DNA from: Verrucomicrobiaceae bacterium UBA1938
Lineage (GTDB): Bacteria > Verrucomicrobiota > Verrucomicrobiia > Verrucomicrobiales > Verrucomicrobiaceae
Assembly: GCA_002336895.1 (NCBI GenBank)
Contig: DDFC01000025.1
Location: 1-64,000, forward strand
Direction: 5' to 3'
DNA length: 64,000 nucleotides
This document shows positions 44,697 to 53,232 of the stretch, piece after piece (the first letter of the stretch is position 1; each line of letters begins with the position of its first letter). The position numbers and the translations under genes are program-made. The notes under the pieces are model-generated. The model was not told the DNA's origin and ran no database searches. It worked only from the letters and a program-made list of their open reading frames with translations.

Positions 44697-45115
44697 GGAA
44701 GTTTGGTGATGAACCACTCGACGGTGGCGGAGAGGGTGTGAGCGCCGGATTCGTCGTGGAGCTCGACGGTGATGCTGATGATGGCGCGGCCTTTGGCGGC
44801 GAGGTCGGCGCGGAGCTGGTCGAGTGCTTCGGGTGGTGTGGTGACGGTGGAGGTGAGGGAGCCGCGGGCGGGTTTGCGGAATTTGGATTCAAGGCGGCGG
44901 ACGACGGGGATGACGCCGGAGTCGGGGCCGAGGGAGCGCAGGAGGAACTCGCCGCTGGTGGCTTCGGCGAGGGCGAGCTGGGCGCTGGCGTGGACGGTGC
45001 CGAGGTGGTTGAGGTATTGAGGGCCGGAGGGAAGGCGGAGGAGCTGCGCGGGGTCTGTGGCGGATTCGAGGCCGAGGAAGCGATTGAAGGGTAGCTCAGT
45101 GACGCTGTGGGTCAT
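44693..45115 (-). CDS. Hotdog-fold thioesterase-like protein (DUF4442/PaaI type)
   Basis: Cytosolic 140-residue protein. The hotdog helix is NHLGTVHASAQLALAEATSGEF, which carries the Asn/His and Glu residues seen in PaaI-like thioesterases. Length and motif order fit DUF4442. Substrate unknown. It is coupled by a 4 bp overlap to the DJ-1-like gene. Confidence 0.82.
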   Translation of the reverse strand: MTHSVTELPFNRFLGLESATDPAQLLRLPSGPQYLNHLGTVHASAQLALAEATSGEFLLRSLGPDSGVIPVVRRLESKFRKPARGSLTSTVTTPPEALDQLRADLAAKGRAIISITVELHDESGAHTLSATVEWFITKLP

Positions 45116-45135
45116 GGAGGGATGGGGGCAGGAGC

Positions 45136-45564
45136 TTATTCCAATTGAAACGACACGAGGATGGCTGAGTGCTCTGTGCCGCCCGAGGACGCGTAGAGGC
45201 GACGAGCCGGGAGGTTGCTTTCATCGGTGAGAACCCAGGATTCACGGCAGCCTAAAGTGCGGCCGTGGGCGAGGAGGGTTTGCATGAGCTGTTTTCCGAT
45301 CCCGCAGCCTCGATAGGAAGAAGCGACGCCGACTTCATTGATCCAAAGTTCGGGCGGCTTGTCGGGATGTACGTAGTGAACTGCTGAAGCCATGCCGATG
45401 ACCTGGCCTTCAAGCAGTGCGACAGCGAGATGATGCCGGGAGTCGGCTAAGAACTCTGCGAGCCAGCGCGGATGGATGGCGTGGTCAAACACCTCGGCTG
45501 CCACGTTCTCCAAAACAGCTGAGTCGGTTTGATCCAGCAGGCGGATGGTCACCGATGCATTCAT
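45136..45564 (-). CDS. GNAT acetyltransferase
   Basis: Cytosolic 142-residue protein. ELWINEVGVASSYRGCGIGKQLMQTLLAHG is the acetyl-CoA site; WVLTDESNLPARRLYASSGG ends the fold and resembles aminoglycoside 6'/3-N-acetyltransferase-like GNATs. I do not infer resistance from this. ATG 45564 gives the expected N-terminus. The next gene downstream begins 20 bp away. Confidence 0.88.
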   Translation of the reverse strand: MNASVTIRLLDQTDSAVLENVAAEVFDHAIHPRWLAEFLADSRHHLAVALLEGQVIGMASAVHYVHPDKPPELWINEVGVASSYRGCGIGKQLMQTLLAHGRTLGCRESWVLTDESNLPARRLYASSGGTEHSAILVSFQLE

Positions 45565-45586
45565 GACAGGGCAGAGAATTGCCTTA

Positions 45587-46855
45587 TCACTTGAGTGTTT
45601 GCAAGCGCTCCCACGCGGAGTCCACCCAGAAGAACTGGGAGTAGTAGAGGCGGCTGTAGTCGTAGTGGGCGATGACGCGCTCGACATCAGCGGCGCGGGA
45701 TTTGAGGATGGCGGAGTCGGGTGCGAGGGTGACGACCCAGGCGGCGGCGGTGGGCTCGCGGACGAACTCGGTCTCCTTGCTGCGGCGGGGGGCGACTTTG
45801 AGGAAGTTTTTCAACTGAACGTGTGCGAGATCCTGTGCCTCCTGCTCGGTCTGCTGGGGTTTCCAGTCGGCATTCATGACGCGCCAGTTCATCTCGAAAT
45901 GGGAGGTGTCGGCGTTGTCGAATTTTTCGGCCATGGGGAGGCTCTTGAAGGCGAGGTCGGCACTGGCCTGGAGGCCCTGGGCGTAGGCGGCGCGGATGGA
46001 GTCATCTTTTTCCATCTCCCAGAGGGCGCGCACGGCACCGACACAAGTGCAGGAGGTCCAGGTGTGGTAGCGGGCGTATTCGAAGACCATGCCGTGCTGG
46101 CAGATTTCGAGGCGAGTGCGGTTTTCCTTGCCACCGCGCTCGTGGAGAGAGGTGCGGTAGAGCTGGCCCCACTTGGCGTCGCCGGTGATCTGATAGAGGG
46201 CTTTGCAGGTGAAGAGGAGGCGGGGTGAGCTATCGAAGCTGAAGCCAGCGAAACTGCCGCGCTTGCCGAAGGGCTGCTCGGCGGGCATCTGCCATTTCAT
46301 AGCGACGATGGCTTCGGCGGTTTCGACAAGGTGTTTGGCGATGCGTTGTTTTTCTTCTGCGGTGGCGAGAGCAGAGCTCCAGTAGCGCCAGAGACCGAGG
46401 AACCAGGGCAGGGTCTGGTCATTGGAGCCCATGGGGTAGTGGGATTTGCCGTCTGCGGCGACGCCGCGACCGACGAAGCCTTTGACGTCGCTGATGGAAT
46501 TGAGGAGGAGGAGGCCTTCCATGAGCTTGCGAGCTTTGGCGGCATCTTCTGCGGAGCGGGTGCGCTGCCAGCGGAGGATGGCGGCGTCCATGTAGAGGCC
46601 ATTGAACATGGCGCCGTTTTCGATGGGAGCCCACCAGCCGAGGGCGTTGGGTTTGCCCTCACGCAGTTCTTCAGCGGTGGGGAGGGAGACTGAGCCGTCG
46701 AGGTCGGCGAAGTCGATCATGATGCCGAATTTGTCGATGAAGCGGCGCCAGATTTCGGTGTGGGCCTGTGCTGCGGCGGTGGAGACGTCTGCGGCATGGA
46801 GAGGGCGCAGAGCGGATGCGGCGAGTGAGGAGACAATGAAGGTGCGACGTTTCAT
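45587..46855 (-). CDS. Tat-exported protein with alpha/alpha-toroid-like fold, 422 aa
   Basis: Exported protein with signal MKRRTFIVSSLAASALRPLHA, a twin-arginine type. The body is helix-rich with Trp and aromatic repeats (NGLYMDAAILRWQR, WFLGLWRYWSSALA, RLLFTCKALYQITGD) and suggests an (alpha/alpha)6 toroid, as found in glycan lyases and glycoside hydrolases. Several Cys occur together (ARYHTWTSCTCVGA). No family can be named with confidence. The start avoids a 12-residue leader that lacks the RR. Confidence 0.75.
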   Translation of the reverse strand: MKRRTFIVSSLAASALRPLHAADVSTAAAQAHTEIWRRFIDKFGIMIDFADLDGSVSLPTAEELREGKPNALGWWAPIENGAMFNGLYMDAAILRWQRTRSAEDAAKARKLMEGLLLLNSISDVKGFVGRGVAADGKSHYPMGSNDQTLPWFLGLWRYWSSALATAEEKQRIAKHLVETAEAIVAMKWQMPAEQPFGKRGSFAGFSFDSSPRLLFTCKALYQITGDAKWGQLYRTSLHERGGKENRTRLEICQHGMVFEYARYHTWTSCTCVGAVRALWEMEKDDSIRAAYAQGLQASADLAFKSLPMAEKFDNADTSHFEMNWRVMNADWKPQQTEQEAQDLAHVQLKNFLKVAPRRSKETEFVREPTAAAWVVTLAPDSAILKSRAADVERVIAHYDYSRLYYSQFFWVDSAWERLQTLK

Positions 46856-46916
46856 GTGCAGCATGGTGGATGGCTGAGGCTGGGTGATCAACCGTGCAAA
46901 AGGGAGACAGATGTGG

Positions 46917-47075
46917 GGCTGGGATGTGCGATTTTGCCGCAGAGGGGCGGAGAGGCAGAGGGAGCAGAGACGGGGATCGTGTGAGGATGCGATGGGGAGG
47001 ATGAGGCTTTTTCTTTTTTTACCACAGAGTCCAATCTGAGGGGCACGGAGAGAGGGGACTGGGTGAGGCCTGAAC
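46917..47075. repeat. AG-rich intergenic segment resembling dispersed repeats
   Basis: The gap 46856-47097 contains CCGCAGAGGGGCGGAGAG, GGCAGAGGGAGCAGAGA and TTTTTTTACCACAGAG, the wording of the short dispersed (A)CCACAGAG...CAGAGA noncoding repeats common in Verrucomicrobiota and relatives. It has no coding potential. Only partial copies are seen, so this is tentative. Confidence 0.35.
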
Positions 47076-47097
47076 GACTATCTGAGAGATGGGCCGT

Positions 47098-48723
47098 TTA
47101 TTTTTGCGGGATGGAAAGGATCTGTGCGTCTTTGAGCAGGCGGGTGCGCAGGGCGGGGTAGCTGATTTGCTGGATGTCCTGGGAGTGATCGAGGGCGATG
47201 GAGGCGGCGGTGGCTGCAGACTGGGCGGCGATCATGAAGGTGAACTCGATGCGGTAAGCGCCGTAGGCGACGTAGCTGGAGGAGGGGCAGGTGGGCGAGA
47301 GGAGATTGGTGCATTCCGATGCGCGGGGCACGAGGCTGCGATAGGGAATGCCGCAGGGGATCCAGTCGGCGTCTTTGGATTCATTGAAGACTGCGCCTTC
47401 ATTCCACACGCGGCCATCTTTGACGATGCGGCGGGCATGATGGAGATCTGGCGGCCACCAGATGAGGCCGACGCTGTCGGTGACTGGTTCGGGGCTGGCT
47501 TTGCGGACGTGGGCCTCGGTGAGGACGAAGTCGCCGACCATGCGGCGGCCATTGCGGATGTAGAAGATGCGGGGCCAGCCGTCGTTGTCGGTGAATTCGT
47601 CTTTGCAGCGGCCCCATGCGGACCAGGTGAGGCGCTGAGCCTCGGGGACGGCGGGATCGTGCGACATGAACCAATAGACGCCCTGGATGTAGTCGCGGCT
47701 GGTGCGGAGCATGAGCTCGCGCTCAGAGTAGGTGGCGACGGGGTAGCGATGGTTCCAGCCGGTGAAGTTGCCCGCGAGGGAGTGCCAGGAGCCGGGGTCG
47801 GTTTTGCCATTGGGGAGATTGGCTCCGGGTGGTGAGATGACGCCGCCCGCGGCGATGTAGCGGCGCTGAAGCTCGTAGTGAGCGGGATCGTATGCGGCGG
47901 GCTTTTCGATGGGGATGCGGTTGGCGGGGTTTTTGGTGAGGCAGAGGCGGAAGGCGTAGCCCTGGATGCTTTCGTCTGCGCTGCCGTGCTGACCGAGCGG
48001 CGAGTCCTGAACGCCGAAGATGAGGCCGCTGGCGGGGGAGCCGGGGGTGAGATAGGGATCGATGCGTTTATCCAGCTGGCCGTGGCGGGTGTCTGTGCGG
48101 ATGCCGTTTTTGGTTTCGCCATACTTTGCATTGCCCTCGCGGCCAACGGCGAAGCTGATGCCTGCGAAGGCGAGGAGATCGCCCTCGTAGGTGGCGTCGA
48201 TGAAGATGCGGGCGCGGACCTCGGCGCCGTTTTCAAAATGGAGGGCGGTGATGCGGGTGCCGGATTTGGTGACGCCGTCTTTTTCTTTGAGGCGATGGCC
48301 GCGCAGGACGGTGATGCGGGGGGATTCGCGGACCCAGTCGTCGAAAACGGATTCTGCGATGTGGGGTTCGAATCCCCAGAGGGATGAGTTTTTGAGGCGC
48401 TGCTGCACCATGGCGTCGAATTTGGCCTCGCGGTGGTAGCGTGCGCTGATGCGGCGGTAGAACTCGAGAGCGAGGCCGCCGATGGCGTGGCTGTTTTGGA
48501 ACTCCTTGTGGTTGTCGATGTCGGTGCCGCCGAGGCCTTCGACGCTCATGCCGCCGAGGTGCTGGCCGGGCTCGACGAGGAGGACGGAGCGGCCTTCTTT
48601 GGATGCCTGCACGGCGGCGATGACGCCTGCGCTGGTGCCGCCGTAGATGCAGATGTCCGCCTCGGTGGCGGCTTGGAGCGGCAGTGCCAGAAGGGCTGCG
48701 AGGATGAGGAGGCGGCGTGTCAT
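47098..48723 (-). CDS. Secreted FAD-dependent oxidoreductase
   Basis: Exported 541-residue flavoprotein. Signal peptide MTRRLLILAALLALPLQAAT. FAD-binding GGTSAGVIAAVQASKEGRS with LLVEPGQHLGG follows, and FIDATYEGDLLAFAG is the second FAD site. Family PF12831-like, with a longer C-terminal part than the protein at 31069. It may oxidise a sugar or alcohol outside the cell, but the substrate is unknown. It lies between a Tat-exported and a beta-helix protein on the same strand. Confidence 0.88.
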   Translation of the reverse strand: MTRRLLILAALLALPLQAATEADICIYGGTSAGVIAAVQASKEGRSVLLVEPGQHLGGMSVEGLGGTDIDNHKEFQNSHAIGGLALEFYRRISARYHREAKFDAMVQQRLKNSSLWGFEPHIAESVFDDWVRESPRITVLRGHRLKEKDGVTKSGTRITALHFENGAEVRARIFIDATYEGDLLAFAGISFAVGREGNAKYGETKNGIRTDTRHGQLDKRIDPYLTPGSPASGLIFGVQDSPLGQHGSADESIQGYAFRLCLTKNPANRIPIEKPAAYDPAHYELQRRYIAAGGVISPPGANLPNGKTDPGSWHSLAGNFTGWNHRYPVATYSERELMLRTSRDYIQGVYWFMSHDPAVPEAQRLTWSAWGRCKDEFTDNDGWPRIFYIRNGRRMVGDFVLTEAHVRKASPEPVTDSVGLIWWPPDLHHARRIVKDGRVWNEGAVFNESKDADWIPCGIPYRSLVPRASECTNLLSPTCPSSSYVAYGAYRIEFTFMIAAQSAATAASIALDHSQDIQQISYPALRTRLLKDAQILSIPQK

Positions 48724-48856
48724 GGATGGACTATGAGAGGCGCGTGGGAGGGGATTTTGGACGGGGAATGGGGGAGGAGTTTGAAGTTTCAGGTTTCAAG
48801 TTTGAAGTTGAGGGGGCAGGGGGAGCAAGGGCGGGATGTGGTGAGGCGGAGATTTG

Positions 48857-48956
48857 TGTCACCGCTACGCGGTTCCACGGAATGGAAATCAACGTGGATG
48901 CGTGAACCGTGGGTTGGCACCCACGGCTATGGTTGTGTCACCGCTACGCGGTTCCA
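48857..48956. repeat. Intergenic repeat with hairpin, between FAD oxidoreductase and beta-helix genes
   Basis: The 21-base box TGTCACCGCTACGCGGTTCCA occurs twice, at 48857-48877 and 48936-48956. Between them lies an inverted repeat, CCGTGGG (48907-48913) and CCCACGG (48920-48926). Similar structure but different sequence from the repeats at 42.9 and 43.9 kb. The box itself contains the small palindrome CCGC-TAC-GCGG. Confidence 0.75.
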
Positions 48957-48991
48957 AACTGAGGTGGAGGTTTCCTTTGGAAACGGCTCTG

Positions 48992-51628
48992 TTATTTGAG
49001 CTGCTCGAGCTTGAGGTTGTCGATGAAGAAGGCGGTCTTGGTGGTGCCGAGGGAGCTGAAGAGGAGGTAGCCGGCGTTGGACCAGGCGGGTTTGCAGGCG
49101 AGGTCTGGGTAGGAGTGTTTGGTGCCATCCTGGCGGGTGAGCTCAAGGGACCACTTGCCTGCGGCGGTGGTGGCGGTGATGGAGACGCGGAACCATTCGC
49201 CTGCGGGGATTTTGATGAGCTGGACTTTGCCGTCTGTGCTGGCGGCGAGCTGGTCTTTCTGCCAGCGGAGGTAGGGGCCGTTGCCGAAGTCGCTGTTTTT
49301 GCCGCGTATTTCAAAGAACCAGTCGGCACCAGCTTGTGCCATGATGTCGAATTCGATGTGGAAGGTGCCGGCGTCCCAGGTGGTGGGGTAGATGTCGAGG
49401 ACGGGATCGTAGCTGTGTTTGAGGTCGGGGGTGTCCTGGACTTTGAGGCTTCGTTTGGAGCCGGGGGTGAAGGGGGAGGAGGTTTCGTCGGTGACGCCGA
49501 TGGATTCGCCTTTGTTTTCGTGGGTGTATTTGGCACCGCGAATGCCGAGGGTGCCGAGGGCGGAGTGCTCGAAGTTTTGATCGACCTTGTAGGGTGGGGC
49601 GGGCCAGGGTTTGGCGTCGGTGTCCCAGGTGGGGTAGTTGTGGCCCTGGGCGGCGAGGGTGCGCCATGAGGGGTCGTCTTTTTTCACACCGGCGAGGGTG
49701 AGGTCCCAGGGCTTGAAGCCGATTTTTGCGACGGGGGAGTTGGGCTTGAGACGGAAGTCGCGTGCGGCGATGTCTTCGAAGAGGGGATCGGCAAAGAGGC
49801 TTTCTTTGTCGCGGCCCATCTTGCGCCATTCTTCCCAGGTGAAGTTTGATTTGGTGAGGGTGGCGGGGATTTTGCCGTCGGTGGGCCAGTAGAGGTTTTT
49901 GCGGAAGACGAGGCTGTCTTTGGGGTCGCCGCGCTCGGTTTTGTCGAAGAACTTCCAGTTCCACTCGCCGCCATCAAGGAGCGGGGATGCGGGGTCCCAG
50001 ACAACGATGTTGTTGGTGTAGCGGAAGCGGAGACGGGCTTCGTTGCGGGAGGCCTGGATCTGGGCGGTGTGGCCGAAGGCGAAGATGTTGTTCCGAACGG
50101 TGTTGAAGTAGCCGTAGTGCTGATGGAAGCCGGCGTTCCAAGTGTCGTGCACGAGGTTGTTTTCCATGAGGGTGTCGGCGCTGCCTTCGTCATTGTAGAG
50201 GCCCCAGCCGCCGTAGCGATGGCTGGCGACGTGGTGGACGTGATTGCCACGAATGATGGTGCCGGGGGAGGTGCCGAGGCCGTAGTAGCCGCCCATGTCG
50301 CTGAGGTAGGCCCAGCCGAGGTGGTGGATGTGATTGTTCTCCACGGTGGTCTCGCGGGAGGCGGTGTCGCCGTAGCCCCAATTCCACCCGGCGCTGACGC
50401 CGGTGTAGTAGAAGTCTGCGATGTCGCAGTGGCTGACGGTGCAGTGCTGGGTGTGGGTGAAGACGACGCCGCAGGCGCTGGGGTGGAGGCGGCCGCCGTG
50501 CTGGATGATGGAGTCTGAGATGGTGATGTGGTGATTGACGCGCTCGTCGGCGGGGCGTGCGATTTCGTCGACATAGACGCCGCCGCCGCCGAGGTCGTGC
50601 ATGTGGCAGTGGGTGACGGTGGAGTCTGAGCAGCCGTTTTTAAACCAGATGGCGTGCAGGCCGGTGTGGGCGACTTCGCAGTGCGTGAAGTGAAGGCGGG
50701 TGCTGTTTTCGATCTCGATGCTGCCCTGGGTGGTGGTGGCGGCCTGGGTATCGTGCAGGCCTTCGGCGGGGTAGAGGTGATTGCTGTGCTGGAAGGAGAT
50801 GCCTTCGAAGCTGACATCGTGTGCGCCTTTGATGGAGAGAAATTTGTCGACGACGGGGGCGATGACTTCGGCCTTGGTCATGTCTTCGCCGGGAAGAGGG
50901 AGATAGAGTACTTCGCCTCTGGCGCGGTCGAGGAACCACTCGCCGGGGGCATCGAGGGCGGCGCGGAAGTTTTCGACCCACCAGCGCTGGTCGGGCTCGA
51001 ACTCGACGAAGGGATAGCGGGAGCGGCCTTTGATGCGGACGGCGAGGGTTTCGTCGTTGAGGTCTTTGATGCGGCACTGACCGACGGCCCAGGCGTGGGT
51101 GACGGTGAGGAGGACGTGGTCGCGCTCGGGCTGGGGGATGGATTTGAGGACGTCGTACTGCTCCTGCGCGATGGAGAAGGCGTGGAAGTTCATGTTCTCC
51201 ATGAGGTCAGGGAACACGCCGGCGCCGACGGCCTCGGTGATGTGGTAGTAGCCTTTGTTGGGCGAACGGGCGAGGGTGGCGCGGCGGCCATTGATCCAGA
51301 GCTGCTCGAAGGTCCAGGCTTTGTCGGGAAGGGGGGCTTTCCAGAGGCCGCCGTCTGCTTTTTTCCAGCCGGTGATGGGCGTGCCGGCGGTGAAGGTGGA
51401 GTCTTTGCCGGACCATGTGACCTGGGAGTCCTCAGCGCCGAGGGTGAGGGGCTCGGCAAGAGGGTAGGTGCCGGGAGCTACGACGATGCGTGCGGGCTTG
51501 GGAGCAGAGCGGGCGGCATCGCGAGCGGCCTGAGGGGTGGAGATGGGGCCCGAGGGGGAGAGCTGGATGTCTGCGGCGAGGGAGAGGGAGGCGGCAGAGA
51601 AGAGGAGGGCGAGGATGCGGGGGAGCAT
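48992..51628 (-). CDS. Large secreted right-handed beta-helix protein, 878 aa
   Basis: Exported protein. MLPRILALLFSAASLSLA is the signal; the next region has the pectin-lyase-fold opening STPQAARDAARSAP and RIVVAPGTYPLAEPL. Coils rich in N, H and G run to about residue 560 (HCEVAHTGLHAIWFKNG, DSTVTHCHMHDLGGGGVY, LYNDEGSADTLMENN). A C-terminal jelly-roll, LamG-like, domain (about 720-878; FHIEFDIMAQ, GEWFRVSITAT) probably binds carbohydrate. Likely glycan-active (lyase, glycosidase or epimerase), with the catalytic residues not identifiable here. ATG 51628 is used over a GTG two codons earlier. Confidence 0.87.
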   Translation of the reverse strand: MLPRILALLFSAASLSLAADIQLSPSGPISTPQAARDAARSAPKPARIVVAPGTYPLAEPLTLGAEDSQVTWSGKDSTFTAGTPITGWKKADGGLWKAPLPDKAWTFEQLWINGRRATLARSPNKGYYHITEAVGAGVFPDLMENMNFHAFSIAQEQYDVLKSIPQPERDHVLLTVTHAWAVGQCRIKDLNDETLAVRIKGRSRYPFVEFEPDQRWWVENFRAALDAPGEWFLDRARGEVLYLPLPGEDMTKAEVIAPVVDKFLSIKGAHDVSFEGISFQHSNHLYPAEGLHDTQAATTTQGSIEIENSTRLHFTHCEVAHTGLHAIWFKNGCSDSTVTHCHMHDLGGGGVYVDEIARPADERVNHHITISDSIIQHGGRLHPSACGVVFTHTQHCTVSHCDIADFYYTGVSAGWNWGYGDTASRETTVENNHIHHLGWAYLSDMGGYYGLGTSPGTIIRGNHVHHVASHRYGGWGLYNDEGSADTLMENNLVHDTWNAGFHQHYGYFNTVRNNIFAFGHTAQIQASRNEARLRFRYTNNIVVWDPASPLLDGGEWNWKFFDKTERGDPKDSLVFRKNLYWPTDGKIPATLTKSNFTWEEWRKMGRDKESLFADPLFEDIAARDFRLKPNSPVAKIGFKPWDLTLAGVKKDDPSWRTLAAQGHNYPTWDTDAKPWPAPPYKVDQNFEHSALGTLGIRGAKYTHENKGESIGVTDETSSPFTPGSKRSLKVQDTPDLKHSYDPVLDIYPTTWDAGTFHIEFDIMAQAGADWFFEIRGKNSDFGNGPYLRWQKDQLAASTDGKVQLIKIPAGEWFRVSITATTAAGKWSLELTRQDGTKHSYPDLACKPAWSNAGYLLFSSLGTTKTAFFIDNLKLEQLK

Positions 51629-51758
51629 GGGCACTTCTTCGCGCCAAGGGCGGAGAAGGGCAAGGGGACGGTGTGATTGTAAACTGGGAAGTGAGAACTG
51701 AAAATTGCTGGCTGACGGCGGCTATTTCAGAGCGGGCTGGCAGCCCGTGGCACGGGGA

Positions 51759-52895
51759 TCAGAGGAGCATCTGGCGGACGGTGGTGGCGACGGGGTAGAT
51801 CCAGGCGATTTCGTCGGGTGTGAGAGTGACGGGGGGGTAGAGGGGATTGAGACTGGAGAGGACGATGGAGTGGCCGTGGTCTGCGGTGCTGTAGATGCGG
51901 AAGAGGATGTCGCCGCCGAGGCTGTCGCTGAGGCGTGCGATGACGCGGTTGCCAGTGTGGGGGGCGGTGTTGGGATAAAGGATGGCGAGCTCGCCATCGT
52001 GATGCTGAGGGAGCATGGCGTCTCCTGCGAGGCGCATGGCGAAGGCATCCGGGTCGGTGACGCTGAAGGCGAAGTGCTCGGAGGCGGCAAAGGAGGCGAG
52101 GCCGGGGGCGGTGAGATCGCGTGCGGCAGGGATGGTGAGGACCGGCAGGGCGCTGATGCGGGGCATGGCGGATGCCGGAGCGGGAGGGACGGCGAGAGAA
52201 GGTGACTGAGGAGGAGTGGCAGCGGGGGACTCCAGCACAGTGGCAGGCTGTGCGGCTGGTGCGGCGGCGAGGGCTGCGACGGGAGTCTCGTGGATGGTGG
52301 CGGCGGTGCTGTCTGCGGTGCCATTGAGGACCTCGGCCTCGAGCTTTTCGATGAGCTTGATGACGGGAAGGGAGGCGTGGGCGCCGTTTTCGATCTTGGT
52401 GACGTACTGGCGGGAGACGCCGAGGCGCTGGGCGAGCTTTGGACGTGTGACGCCCATCCTGGCGCGCAGTGCGGCGACGCGGAGGGAGAAGGCGTTTTTC
52501 TCGCGCTGGACGGGCTTTTCTTCAGGCATGGCGGGGGCGGGGAGAGGGGCGGCGGCAGAGGGGGCTTCTTCTTCGGGCTGAATCAGTCGATCGAGAGCCG
52601 CGATGGCTTCAGGAGGGAGACCAGCCAGGCCAGTGGCGGCTGCGGCGGTGGTGTCTGGCTGAGGCATGTGCATGGCGAGCTGTTTCAGATTGGCGGCAGC
52701 TTCGAGTTTTTCGATCAACTGAAATACAGGCCGGGAAGGGGCGAGGCGGCCTTTTTCCATGACGCTGACATAGCTGCGGCCGACGCCGAGCCAGCTGGCG
52801 AGCTCGGGCTTGGAGACGCGGAGCTTCTGACGCAGGGACTGGCAGCGAGCAGGAAAGCCGACGAGCTTTTCTTCGGAGACAGGAGAGTGTGGCAT
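51759..52895 (-). CDS. Double-HTH regulator with catalytically dead S24/LexA-like domain
   Basis: Cytosolic 378-residue DNA-binding protein. Two XRE-type helix-turn-helix domains (about 18-66, SKPELASWLGVGRSYVSVME; and 135-185, TRPKLAQRLGVSRQYVTKIE) are joined and followed by Ala/Pro-rich linkers. Residues about 275-375 resemble the LexA/CI S24 peptidase: MRLAGDAMLPQHHDGELAIL and NRVIARLSD. The nucleophile Ser of GDSM is Ala293, and the Lys position reads FRIY (R333), so self-cleavage is not expected. It is transcribed divergently from the first Ser/Thr kinase. ATG 52895 precedes the first HTH; the longer frame upstream is not domain-like. Confidence 0.82.
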   Translation of the reverse strand: MPHSPVSEEKLVGFPARCQSLRQKLRVSKPELASWLGVGRSYVSVMEKGRLAPSRPVFQLIEKLEAAANLKQLAMHMPQPDTTAAAATGLAGLPPEAIAALDRLIQPEEEAPSAAAPLPAPAMPEEKPVQREKNAFSLRVAALRARMGVTRPKLAQRLGVSRQYVTKIENGAHASLPVIKLIEKLEAEVLNGTADSTAATIHETPVAALAAAPAAQPATVLESPAATPPQSPSLAVPPAPASAMPRISALPVLTIPAARDLTAPGLASFAASEHFAFSVTDPDAFAMRLAGDAMLPQHHDGELAILYPNTAPHTGNRVIARLSDSLGGDILFRIYSTADHGHSIVLSSLNPLYPPVTLTPDEIAWIYPVATTVRQMLL

Positions 52896-53232
52896 ATAGG
52901 AAGAAGGTGGGGGTTCAAGGGGTGACGTCGCATTCGACTGGCATGCACCGAGGGGGATTTGGCGCGACCTCCTTTTATGCATAATCCGCGCCAAGAACGC
53001 TTCTGGTCCCGGCCCGAAGAACAAAAGTATCAAAGACAGGCATAACGGACCGGCGCTTTTCATGCGAAGTCTCTTTTTATGCTGCGAAATTGGGGCGGGA
53101 TGTGCGAATGTGGAATGCAGGAACGGCGTGTGTCAGGGCGTAAACTCGCTGCTGTTCCGGCATGGAGGGCGCTTGCAAAGGCGTCTGCCTTGATAAGTCC
53201 CCGCATTGAGAGAAAAACGCCGTTTTTTATAC
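52896..53232. promoter_or_regulatory. Divergent control region of regulator and kinases
   Basis: A 337 bp gene-free interval with the promoters of both flanking genes. I see the inverted repeat AAAAAC (53213-53218)/GTTTTT (53222-53227), 5 bp before the kinase start codon, which might be an operator or affect translation. No -35/-10 pair is convincing enough to call. Confidence 0.4.

Noticed and set aside
44029..44892. Minus-strand Pro/Ser/Arg-rich frame over the DJ-1 gene
   Set aside because: Out of frame with the clear DJ-1/PfpI protein and typical of GC-rich shadow translation.
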